Origin: an uncultured archaeon
GTDB lineage: Archaea; Thermoproteota; Nitrososphaeria; Nitrososphaerales; CALBXV01
Length of the DNA: 5,650 nt
Reading direction: 5' to 3'
Assembly (NCBI GenBank): GCA_937890045.1
Contig: CALBXV010000229.1
Span: forward strand, 1-5,650
The first letter of the stretch is position 1. Every line of letters starts with the position of its first letter. Made by a program: the position numbers and the translations under genes. The notes under the pieces are model-generated. The model saw only the letters and a list, made by a program, of their open reading frames with translations, made no database searches and had not been told where the DNA came from. This document shows positions 1 through 5,650 of the stretch, piece after piece.

Positions 1-56
1 GGCCTGAGCTGGAAAAATATTATTATGGTTGGGTAAAGAGAGCAATGCATGCCTAA
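1..56 (+). CDS. 3' end of an upstream gene, product unknown (partial)
   Basis: From base 3 the third frame is open through PELEKYYYGWVKRAMHA to a TAA at 54-56, giving 17 visible codons of a gene that starts outside the window. The other two forward frames stop earlier, at TGA 5-7 and TAA 34-36. This frame overlaps the start of the next gene by 8 bases, and the next gene's Shine-Dalgarno sequence lies inside it, as is usual for coupled phage structural genes. The fragment is too short to identify. By position, just before a nozzle-like gene, a head-tail adaptor or other tail protein would be expected, but that is inference only. The alternative is that the first 48 bases are non-coding. Confidence 0.5.
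   Translation, partial: PELEKYYYGWVKRAMHA
37..42 (+). promoter_or_regulatory. Ribosome binding site for the nozzle-like gene
   Basis: AGAGAG lies six bases before the ATG at 49. A competing ATG at 45 reads in the frame of the upstream gene and meets a stop after three codons. The frame of the long gene has a TAA at 34-36, so 49 is the first possible ATG in it. Confidence 0.6.
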
Positions 57-2898
57 AGCGTTTTACAATATGAATGACTTCTCCGGCGGGTTAAACTCAG
101 CCCTCGATCCACGTGACATTGGTGAGAACGAGATGTCTGATGTTGAGAACATCATGCTGGAAGACAGGAAGTCCATACGTCCCATGGGTGGGGATACCGA
201 ACATTCTGACGTTTCCAGTGGTACAGCCGGACATATCTGTCCCGGCTACGGTGCATTTGTTTTTGAGTCCGATCATGAACGTGGCCCTAGGGCTCTAGAT
301 ACTGGTGAGAACTGGTTAGGGATCGTTGACTCTAAGAATGGAGAGGTTGATCTATATGACCTTGGTAGTGATTCTTTTCAGTCTGGGATATTTGATATGG
401 GTACAGCATCCACCTCGGGAGTTTTTAGTACTAATGAACTGGCTTTTGCTGGCAATGCTGATGGTTATGACACCATTACAGCAGATTCTTTAGATGCGGT
501 TAATTTTATAACTCAGGGGTTTAGAAAAGGTGATATTATAGGCATTTCAGGTTGTACCAGTGTAACCGACAATAATTTCAACGGCCTGCGTGTAAGAACT
601 GTCTCCGCACTTGTATTAACCTTGGATCATAGTGGTGTGCTTACTGATAGGGACAATGAAGCTGGAACTGTTACAATTACTAGATTGACACAGGGTGTGT
701 TTTATTTCGCCGATGAAGCTCTCAGGGTCTCAGACGCCTCATTTGGTTCCAGTATCCAGAACAAGTGGTACGGTTACATCAAACGCCGTCCCTTTCAGGA
801 CATCTCCGGCTCAATGGAACACCTAGTTAATGGGGGTGACTTCAGTTCCTATTGGACAGGGGGTAATGGGTGGACTCTGGATTCATCAGATGCAAGCTAT
901 GCTCACCATGCAAGCCCCGCCACTTTAGTGCAGGCAGTGGCTGATATGACTATAGGTGAGACCATTCCCAATGCTATCTACAAGTTTACATATACAATGT
1001 CAGGATTAAACCTTGGTACTTCGGCGACTTTACAGGCTTCTATCACAACAGCCCATGCCGCTACTTCAACAGATTTGACCATGTCAGACGCTACGACAAG
1101 TATATATTACAAGACCAAGTCAGGTTCGGCTGGTGCTTTTACCATAGGAATTACAGGCTCGTCAACCAATGCCGCATTCAACCTTGATAATGTATCTCTG
1201 ACATTTTACGGTTTTGACGATTGGCACGATGATAATAATACTCTATCCCCACCTACGGAATGTGACATACACGCTTCAAATTATCCTGAAGCTGGTGCTG
1301 GGTTCAAACTAAATATTGAAAGTCCCACATCTCCAGCCGGTACGTGGGCAAGTGAGACATATCAGATTGCCGCAAGTTTTATATATGATGGTCATCAGGA
1401 ATCATTCCTTTTCATACCATCAGATGACAATACTTTTCCCGCTACATCACTGGACTGCCTTGATATAGATGTAAGGGCCGCTTTAACTGATGATAATTCT
1501 ACAGGTTCTTTTAATCCAAGGATATCCGGTGCTCGTATTTATACTAGAATAAATAAAACTTCTGATCCGTGGGCTTTACTGTTGGATATTAGCCTTCGAG
1601 ATGGTGTCAGGGGCAGTTTAAGCGGTGAATATTCTCCATGGGTAGTGAACTCTGGTATTAACATGAAGGTGGAAGAAGTCATTGTTCCTTCCCCAGCCCT
1701 TGAGACTTATGAAATTCTTAATAGCTTCCCGGCTAATAAAGACGCTAATGAACAATTAACCATTTCCGGTACTGGTGAAGGCTATAAAACTGCTATAGTG
1801 GCTAACAGGCGTGCCTTTGTGGCAAACGTCAAGACGGTAAACGAGGACAGTGAGACTGTTCAGATGCGTGACCGGATCATGTACACTCCCATTGGCAAGT
1901 TTGATACGTTCCCCAGAAGCTACTTCATTGATGTGGTAAAGGGTGACGCTGAGGAGTTTACCAAGCTGGAAGAGTTCTCAGACCGATTACTAGCCTTCAA
2001 GAATCGGAAGCTCTATATCATTAATATCGCTTCTCCGTCACCATCTAACTGGTATGTTGAGGATATTAAAGACTTTGTAGGGATTGAACATCCTTATGCA
2101 TCTACCAAGACAGACTTTGGTGTCTGCTGGGTGAACAAGTTTGGTGTGTTCCTATATGATGGTCAAAACGTGACAAACCTTTTATTCAACAGGATCAAGG
2201 AATCTACATGGCAGACCTACTTCAAGCGTGACACATTGATCGGATACAACCCAAGGCGCTATTATCTTATTGTTCTTAAGAACGCCTTTGCTGATGTGGG
2301 AGATGTATATATATATGATTTCAGGACACAATCGTGGATCAAGGGTCAATCAGCATTTGATGATAACTATAACAGGGCCAATATGGTAGTAGATTGGAAC
2401 AGTAATACTACATCTGTATACCAGACATTGCTTACTGGTGACCTATATTGGACATCTGAAACAACATGGGAAGGACAGATAAGCAATACTTGGAGCTCCA
2501 CATCCGATGCTTACGAGATAAAAGAATGGACAGATTCCATGCGTAACGTGGGAGAGGACAAGTTCGTAGTCACTACAAAGGACATTGATTTTGGTGAGCC
2601 GGGAAGAACAAAAAAAATATATGGTGTAACGCTCACTTATAAGAGTGATAATGACCAGACACAGCCTATATTTTATGACACTGACGGTGGTACAAGCTTT
2701 TCAAGTCAGCTTACAGGCGACTTCTCTGGCACCGGTACTGGCTGGAAACAGGTTCGAGCCCAGCCCAGCAGTCCTATATCTTGCCAGAGTATAAGATTTA
2801 AGATCGTGAATGCTACGAGTGACACCGGAAGTTCCGAAGGTGTTCAGATCAATGATGTGGCAGTGGAATACAGACCAATATATCAGAGGGTAAGCTAA
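49..2898 (+). CDS. Phage tail nozzle/stabilization-like structural protein (949 aa)
   Basis: This is probably the protein forming the distal tail tube of a short-tailed phage, the role of T7 gp12 and P22 gp10. Residues 8-50 carry the N-terminal pattern I associate with this group: an aromatic residue then SGGLN, a DPRDI segment, an acidic stretch leading to NIML, and an R-P-x-G motif near 45-48. Residues about 575-770 look like the beta-propeller part: NRRAFVANV (586-594), DRIMYTPIGKFDTFP (608-622), FSDRLLAFKNRKLYIINI (643-660), FGVFLYDG (698-705), then a YIYDFRTQSWIKG strand pair near 754-766. Residues 845-949 form a final beta-rich domain ending in a VAVEYRPIYQRV strand. Two modules appear inserted in the first half (residues 140-211 and 257-387, listed separately), which would explain a length above the roughly 800 residues of T7 gp12. 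No signal peptide, membrane segment or frameshift is seen. Family assignment is by pattern memory, not a search; another beta-rich tail protein such as a fibre or hub protein is the main alternative. Confidence 0.65.
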   Translation: MPKAFYNMNDFSGGLNSALDPRDIGENEMSDVENIMLEDRKSIRPMGGDTEHSDVSSGTAGHICPGYGAFVFESDHERGPRALDTGENWLGIVDSKNGEVDLYDLGSDSFQSGIFDMGTASTSGVFSTNELAFAGNADGYDTITADSLDAVNFITQGFRKGDIIGISGCTSVTDNNFNGLRVRTVSALVLTLDHSGVLTDRDNEAGTVTITRLTQGVFYFADEALRVSDASFGSSIQNKWYGYIKRRPFQDISGSMEHLVNGGDFSSYWTGGNGWTLDSSDASYAHHASPATLVQAVADMTIGETIPNAIYKFTYTMSGLNLGTSATLQASITTAHAATSTDLTMSDATTSIYYKTKSGSAGAFTIGITGSSTNAAFNLDNVSLTFYGFDDWHDDNNTLSPPTECDIHASNYPEAGAGFKLNIESPTSPAGTWASETYQIAASFIYDGHQESFLFIPSDDNTFPATSLDCLDIDVRAALTDDNSTGSFNPRISGARIYTRINKTSDPWALLLDISLRDGVRGSLSGEYSPWVVNSGINMKVEEVIVPSPALETYEILNSFPANKDANEQLTISGTGEGYKTAIVANRRAFVANVKTVNEDSETVQMRDRIMYTPIGKFDTFPRSYFIDVVKGDAEEFTKLEEFSDRLLAFKNRKLYIINIASPSPSNWYVEDIKDFVGIEHPYASTKTDFGVCWVNKFGVFLYDGQNVTNLLFNRIKESTWQTYFKRDTLIGYNPRRYYLIVLKNAFADVGDVYIYDFRTQSWIKGQSAFDDNYNRANMVVDWNSNTTSVYQTLLTGDLYWTSETTWEGQISNTWSSTSDAYEIKEWTDSMRNVGEDKFVVTTKDIDFGEPGRTKKIYGVTLTYKSDNDQTQPIFYDTDGGTSFSSQLTGDFSGTGTGWKQVRAQPSSPISCQSIRFKIVNATSDTGSSEGVQINDVAVEYRPIYQRVS
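466..681 (+). other. Inserted small beta module in the nozzle-like protein (residues 140-211)
   Basis: Residues 140-211 have the rhythm of a short beta module that I recall in many phage tail proteins: an I-T-x-D start, then GFRKGDIIGISG (157-168), an N-rich turn at 174-178, V-R-T-V-S (182-186), a VLTLD strand (189-193), a LTDRDNEAG turn, and a TVTIT end strand. The G-F-x-x-G-D-x-I-x-x-S-G core is the clearest mark. It probably forms a small barrel or OB-like knob on the tail. Its function is unknown. Confidence 0.45.
817..1209 (+). other. CBM4/9-like jelly-roll domain inside the nozzle-like protein (residues 257-387)
   Basis: Residues 257-387 follow the layout of carbohydrate-binding jelly rolls of the CBM4/9 (CenC-like) type. 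There is an opening LVNGGDFSS (259-267) with nearby Trp residues (WTGGNGW), a middle YKFTYTMSG strand after a TIGETIP turn, an ASITTA strand, a YYKTKSGSAGAFTIGI pair of strands, and a closing FNLDNVSLTF (377-386), the typical L-D-N-V-S end strand. This suggests a surface-exposed sugar-binding or purely structural domain projecting from the tail. The match is by pattern only; no ligand residues can be assigned. Confidence 0.5.
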
Positions 2899-2900
2899 TG
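2885..2900 (+). promoter_or_regulatory. Coupled stop-start with ribosome binding site (TAATG)
   Basis: AGAGGG at 2885-2890 sits seven bases before the ATG at 2898. The stop codon of the nozzle-like gene (TAA, 2896-2898) shares one base with that ATG. Ribosomes finishing the upstream gene can restart here, which ties the amount of the small protein to the long one. Confidence 0.7.
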
Positions 2901-3125
2901 CCACTGACACGAGAAGAAAGAAAATTAAGGAATAGTACCCAGCCACCCATTGCTATCTCTCCTCATGCACCATCTGTGAGCCAGATGGCTGACGGTGAGA
3001 GACGGTATTCACGGGTGCCGGGCAAGAACCTCAGACTATACCTTCGTCTGGGGTCTAAGTTGTATTACACGGAGTTTCTTCCAGTGGAGGAAGAGACATC
3101 CAATACTTGGGAAAGTTTAACGTAA
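2898..3125 (+). CDS. Small phage protein of unknown function (75 aa)
   Basis: I do not recognise a named family. The protein has a basic N-terminus (residues 4-11, TREERKLR), a Pro-rich stretch (16-25), a turn with ADGERRY (31-37), and then an amphipathic strand pair, LRLYLRLGSKLYYTEF (45-60), followed by an acidic tail. That suggests a small beta-hairpin protein with flexible ends. No signal peptide or membrane helix is seen. Its start overlaps the stop of the nozzle-like gene and it has a good Shine-Dalgarno sequence, so it is very likely translated. Its place between two structural genes suggests a minor virion or assembly protein, possibly one that docks onto the tail tube; this is inference from position. 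It is too short for a firm functional call. Confidence 0.7.
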   Translation: MPLTREERKLRNSTQPPIAISPHAPSVSQMADGERRYSRVPGKNLRLYLRLGSKLYYTEFLPVEEETSNTWESLT

Positions 3126-3130
3126 GGGAG
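3124..3130 (+). promoter_or_regulatory. Ribosome binding site for the 268-aa gene
   Basis: AAGGGAG overlaps the stop of the small gene and lies seven bases before the ATG at 3138. This spacing favours that ATG over the in-frame one at 3150 (Met5). Confidence 0.75.
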
Positions 3131-3137
3131 TTTTATT

Positions 3138-3944
3138 ATGGCTATATCTATGGCAAACTTTGGTCAGGCAGATGTTACAGACGAAATGATGGATGCCTTT
3201 GTCAGGCAAATGGAAATGGAGCGGGAAGAGCGTGGTGGTGCTGGAATGCGTCAATACTTAAAAGAGACCAGTGACATAGCAGCTGAACTTGGAAGAGTTG
3301 AAGAAGTAGGAAAGACCGCTGTTCAAACAACCGCTGATATCGAAACGGAGGCAAAGGGAACCGCAGAGAAAGAACTATTCAATCAAGCCATAATGACTGC
3401 CCTCGCCGTAGCGGCTTTGTACTTTACTGGCGGTTCGTCAGCCGTCGCTGGGAGCACAGGAACGGTCGCAAAGGGTCTTCAAGCTATTAACGCCCTTTTG
3501 AAAGGAAGTAAAACAGCTAGATATGCCACCACTATAGCGGGTAGTTTATACGCCGGTGGTCGAGCCCAAGCCGCAGGTCGTGGAGTTACAAAAAGGCGTG
3601 CAGGTGAAATTCCCATTGCCGCGTACAGGGAGCCAGAGAATGGTGAAGCCGCACGGGACGAAAGATTGGCGGCCAGACGAACGGCTGGGGACATAGAAAC
3701 TGCAACAAGAGAATTGAGAGAAACGACGAAAAGACAATATACCCCAACTTGGAAGTCTAAGGTTCTACCACTTGAATTTGGCCCAGAGTCTTATAGTTAT
3801 GCTAGGAATTTAGCCTATCCAATTATGGCTCTACTTGGTACTATGGACACTTCGGAAGAAGTCCTGAAGGTGTTCGGTAATAAAACGGCAGTGGGTTCTA
3901 TGATAGAAGACAAGATTGATATGCCTTGGCTTGATCCAATGTGA
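3138..3944 (+). CDS. Helical phage protein, candidate ejection/internal virion protein (268 aa)
   Basis: The exact function is not recognised. Residues 12-80 are highly charged and helical with many Glu and Met, likely amphipathic or coiled-coil. Residues 82-108 are a hydrophobic, Ala/Gly-rich stretch (AIMTALAVAALYF and following) able to sit in a membrane. A second small-residue-rich segment at 129-148 is followed by a basic patch, TKRR (151-154). Residues 165-200 are again charged and helical, and 224-235 is a short hydrophobic segment. There is no signal peptide and no enzyme motif. Helical virion proteins with membrane-active segments encoded just after the nozzle are typical of podovirus ejection proteins (for example the T7 gp14 position), so an ejection protein that enters the host envelope during DNA entry is my best inference. 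Alternatives are a scaffold-like protein or a holin-like membrane protein, though the long soluble parts argue against a holin. Confidence 0.6.
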   Translation: MAISMANFGQADVTDEMMDAFVRQMEMEREERGGAGMRQYLKETSDIAAELGRVEEVGKTAVQTTADIETEAKGTAEKELFNQAIMTALAVAALYFTGGSSAVAGSTGTVAKGLQAINALLKGSKTARYATTIAGSLYAGGRAQAAGRGVTKRRAGEIPIAAYREPENGEAARDERLAARRTAGDIETATRELRETTKRQYTPTWKSKVLPLEFGPESYSYARNLAYPIMALLGTMDTSEEVLKVFGNKTAVGSMIEDKIDMPWLDPM

Positions 3945-3962
3945 GGCTAACAATCTTAATTT

Positions 3963-3966
3963 AGGA
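3963..3966 (+). promoter_or_regulatory. Ribosome binding site for the Cys-rich gene
   Basis: AGGA lies seven bases before the ATG at 3974. An in-frame TAG at 3962-3964 excludes any upstream start. The 29-base gap after the previous stop holds no hairpin that I can see. Confidence 0.65.
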
Positions 3967-3973
3967 ATTAATT

Positions 3974-5650
3974 ATGGCTGATTGTAGAACAGATGGATGC
4001 CCTCCGGGGCAAGGATGTGTAGTCATAGGCGGCGGAGAATCAGGCTCGGCTGGTGATCTGGTTTATGGTTGCCAAGCTACAAGTGAAGAATATCCGCCTT
4101 GGATGCAGGAGTTCCTCGGCGGCCTTACAGATGCAGACTTACCTACTAACCTAGCTTCCCTCTTAGAAGACGCTGGCTTTAGTGATTTTAGCCAGTATGC
4201 CGAGCTTTTCGGGTATGATCCTGAAAACGATACCTACGATGCAGAAGCCGCTCATAAGGCCATTGCTGAGAAATATGGTATCACAGTTGATGCGGCTAAG
4301 AAATATATTATTCCTTTCCAGCGTGAACAGTTCAACGCTATCCTTAACCGACTCCCCGACTGGGAAAAAGCCCAGATCAAGAATATCGTTGATGACTGGA
4401 ACTTCTCAGTTACCCAGAAAACAAAGAAAGAGGCCGAGCTTAAGGCACAGTATGGTGTAGAGGGTGCAGCGGCACTTGGTGGCATTGCCAAGCAGAAGAT
4501 CGATGAAATGGGCAGACAGCGCAAGGCCATGTTCGGTGAGGATATGTCCAAGGAAGACTATGACAAGCTTCCCGATGATCTACAGTTCAATGCCATTAAG
4601 ACTGGAACCATCCCCGGCGGACTCACAGGTAAACAGATCAATGAGGAGATCAACCGGCTGGAAGCCAAGTATGGTGAGTTTACCACAAAAGACGAAGAAG
4701 GAAACATTATTGACGCTCCCGAGATTCTCGGCGGTGAAGCGGCTGAGAGAATAAGACTTGGCAGGGCGGCATCTAGGACAGAATTTGTAAGCGGGAAGGA
4801 AGGTCTTCGTGGGAGCCTTATGCAACAGTATGCTCAAGAACGCCTTGGTGGTGCTCAAACACGGGGCTTTCTAGCGGGGGCAACCTCTCCATTTCTACAA
4901 CAAGCTGGTAGACAGCCCGGAGAAGCATACACACAGCTCCAAGAAAAATTTTTAGGTCGTGCCGGTGAACTTGAAGCCTCAGAAACCGAGGCAGAAGAAG
5001 CCAGACGTGCAGGTCAAGAAGACCTTGTACAACAAATCCTCAAGTCTTTTGAGTCACAGCAACAGGCACAGGCTAATGAAGATGTAATAGAAGCACAGCT
5101 ACAGGCGGCTAAAGAAGCCGGCTATTCCGATGTAGAGATAGCTGCGATAAAGGCTAAGATGGAACGGGAGAGAGACCTCATCGGATTTGAGGAAGCAAGA
5201 TTTGCGAAAGCACTCGGCCCAGAAGACATTATTTCACAATATTTAAGTGGCGTTGGAAGAGAAGCCCTCCGCCTGTATGAAGCTGGATTTCGTCCAGAAG
5301 AAGAAGAAGACGGTGATTTAACACATTTGGAATGTGTGGATGGTAAATGTGCACGAATAGATGGTGCTGGTGACGATCAGGGTGGTTGTACGGGTGTTGG
5401 AGAGGATTGTGGTGCTGGTAAATCATATTATTTTACTTGTGATGCAAATAATACTTGTGCCAAGACGCCGATGGTTACCGGGAAAGAAGTAAGTACTTGT
5501 GATCCCCAAGACAGTGATCCTTGTGGTGTCGGCGCCAATGTAACACACTTAAAATGTGTAGCTGGAGTATGCACTTCTGTAGATGGTGCTGGTACAGATG
5601 CCTGTGCGAAAGCAGGTGAAGCATGTACTAGTGATACAACCCTAGAGCAC
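3974..5650 (+). CDS. Large phage structural protein with N- and C-terminal Cys-rich modules (partial, at least 559 aa)
   Basis: The frame is open without a stop from the ATG to the last base, so the C-terminus is missing. Order of parts: residues 4-33 hold four Cys (4, 9, 15, 33) around CPPGQGC and a Gly-rich loop. Residues 37-130 look like helical bundles with DAGF and EKYGIT turns. Residues 140-290 are charged and helical with a Gly/Pro break near 210. Residues 292-311 contain GGAQTRGFLAGA followed by a Pro-Phe break. Residues 312-439 are long Gln/Glu/Ala-rich, coiled-coil-like helices. Residues 442-448 are an acidic hinge (EEEEDGD). From 450 on come tandem Cys-rich repeats. No Cys occurs between 34 and 453. 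There is no signal peptide or membrane segment. Its place after the nozzle and the candidate ejection gene suggests a second ejection protein, a tail fibre or an adhesin; the Cys-rich tail favours an exposed role. No family is recognised with confidence. Confidence 0.75.
   Translation, partial: MADCRTDGCPPGQGCVVIGGGESGSAGDLVYGCQATSEEYPPWMQEFLGGLTDADLPTNLASLLEDAGFSDFSQYAELFGYDPENDTYDAEAAHKAIAEKYGITVDAAKKYIIPFQREQFNAILNRLPDWEKAQIKNIVDDWNFSVTQKTKKEAELKAQYGVEGAAALGGIAKQKIDEMGRQRKAMFGEDMSKEDYDKLPDDLQFNAIKTGTIPGGLTGKQINEEINRLEAKYGEFTTKDEEGNIIDAPEILGGEAAERIRLGRAASRTEFVSGKEGLRGSLMQQYAQERLGGAQTRGFLAGATSPFLQQAGRQPGEAYTQLQEKFLGRAGELEASETEAEEARRAGQEDLVQQILKSFESQQQAQANEDVIEAQLQAAKEAGYSDVEIAAIKAKMERERDLIGFEEARFAKALGPEDIISQYLSGVGREALRLYEAGFRPEEEEDGDLTHLECVDGKCARIDGAGDDQGGCTGVGEDCGAGKSYYFTCDANNTCAKTPMVTGKEVSTCDPQDSDPCGVGANVTHLKCVAGVCTSVDGAGTDACAKAGEACTSDTTLEH
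3983..4072 (+). other. N-terminal Cys cluster of the large protein (residues 4-33)
   Basis: Cys4, Cys9, Cys15 and Cys33 are the only Cys in the first 450 residues. The C-x4-C-P-P-G-x-x-C-V pattern resembles the small disulfide-rich modules of the C-P-x-G-x-x-C type found in secreted proteins. A Gly/Ser-rich loop (19-27) separates Cys15 from Cys33. The module starts at residue 4, so it is not preceded by an export signal. Confidence 0.5.
5319..5371 (+). repeat. Direct DNA repeat, copy 1 (partner at 5541-5593)
   Basis: Aligned without gaps at a distance of 222 bases, the two copies match at 38 of 53 positions by hand count. They share an identical 14-base core, TAGATGGTGCTGGT (5358-5371 and 5580-5593), and an identical first seven bases, TAACACA. 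The repeats encode the start of Cys-rich units 1 and 3. Confidence 0.65.
5321..5650 (+). repeat. Tandem Cys-rich protein repeats (three units plus the start of a fourth)
   Basis: Units begin with H-x-x-C or a variant and carry four Cys each. Unit 1 is residues 450-479 (His451; Cys454, 459, 472, 479). Unit 2 is residues 486-517 (Tyr486 in the His position; Cys489, 495, 509, 517). Unit 3 is residues 524-551 (His525; Cys528, 533, 544, 551). Units 1 and 3 share THL-x-C-V-x-G-x-C and a DGAG loop. His525 follows Cys517 by eight residues, and the last residue seen, His559, follows Cys551 by the same distance, so a fourth unit appears to be starting at the edge. I recall similar His/Cys repeats in large surface proteins of uncultured bacteria and archaea, but cannot confirm this. 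Likely small disulfide-bonded domains used for binding or as a stiff stalk. Confidence 0.75.
5541..5593 (+). repeat. Direct DNA repeat, copy 2 (partner at 5319-5371)
   Basis: Second copy of the repeat, encoding the start of Cys-rich unit 3. Most differences fall in the middle third, whereas the last 14 bases are identical, as expected for an old duplication with a conserved DGAG loop. Confidence 0.65.

Noticed and set aside
2610..2617. Run of eight A within the nozzle-like gene, a possible slippage site
   Set aside because: The frame continues intact for 94 codons with sensible beta-rich sequence, and neither alternative frame gives a meaningful extension. No programmed frameshift is needed.
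2701..2946. Minus-strand 81-residue frame with a hydrophobic, signal-peptide-like start
   Set aside because: It lies antisense to the end of the nozzle-like gene and the start of the small gene, both supported by ribosome binding sites and coupling. Its hydrophobic start is the complement of charged and polar coding sequence.
3479..3737. Minus-strand frames at 3479-3694 and 3546-3737
   Set aside because: They overlap each other and the 268-residue gene in antisense and show no coding features of their own.
3945..3973. Gap between the 268-residue gene and the Cys-rich gene as a possible promoter or terminator
   Set aside because: It is only 29 bases, AT-rich, and holds a ribosome binding site but no hairpin with a T-run and no convincing -35/-10 pair.
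4182..4754. Two plus-strand frames (4182-4460 and 4464-4754) that could be read as small genes
   Set aside because: Both lie inside the uninterrupted 559-codon frame starting at 3974, in another phase, and their products look like random Ser/Arg/Met-rich sequence with no recognisable domain.
4252..4858. Minus-strand frames at 4252-4551 and 4580-4858
   Set aside because: They are antisense to the long plus-strand gene; the products have no recognisable domain.
5229..5426. Minus-strand 65-residue His-rich frame
   Set aside because: Its His/Leu richness is the complement of the Gly/Asp/Cys codons in the Cys-rich repeats; it is an artefact of the repeat composition.
5321..5626. Zinc-ribbon or iron-sulfur reading of the Cys-rich repeats
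   Set aside because: There are no C-x-x-C pairs, the His is replaced by Tyr in unit 2, and the Cys spacing fits small disulfide modules better. It is kept only as a minor alternative.

Overview
The window looks like part of the structural (late) gene block of a tailed, probably podovirus-like, bacteriophage or prophage. The evidence is the arrangement and one recognisable protein. All genes lie on the + strand, starts and stops overlap or are separated by less than 30 bases, every start has a purine-rich Shine-Dalgarno sequence, and the first long gene resembles tail nozzle/stabilization proteins of short-tailed phages. Nothing in the window identifies the host beyond a bacterium using the standard code and Shine-Dalgarno initiation. 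Nothing shows whether the DNA is a free virus or a prophage, because there is no integrase, att site, tRNA or host gene.

Layout: (1) bases 1-56 hold the last 17 codons of an upstream gene that overlaps the next gene by 8 bases. (2) 49-2898 encodes a 949-residue beta-rich protein. It has a nozzle-like N-terminus and a propeller-like second half, and carries what look like two inserted beta modules, one resembling a carbohydrate-binding jelly roll. (3) 2898-3125 encodes a 75-residue protein coupled to it through a TAATG overlap. (4) 3138-3944 encodes a 268-residue helical protein with an Ala/Gly-rich hydrophobic centre, a plausible but unproven ejection/internal virion protein. (5) 3974-5650 is a long frame with no stop that runs off the right edge (559 codons seen). 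It encodes a cysteine cluster, about 420 Cys-free and mostly helical residues, an acidic hinge, and then tandem Cys-rich repeats that continue past the window.

Working together (inference): the first long protein would form the distal tail tube, and the next three would be small tail, ejection or adhesion components made from the same transcript. The most unusual feature is the last gene: an apparently cytoplasmically made phage structural protein with Cys-rich modules at its N-terminus and as a growing repeat array at its C-terminal side, typical of extracellular disulfide-rich proteins. No promoter, terminator, CRISPR array, insertion sequence or RNA gene could be supported, and no gap between genes exceeds 30 bases.
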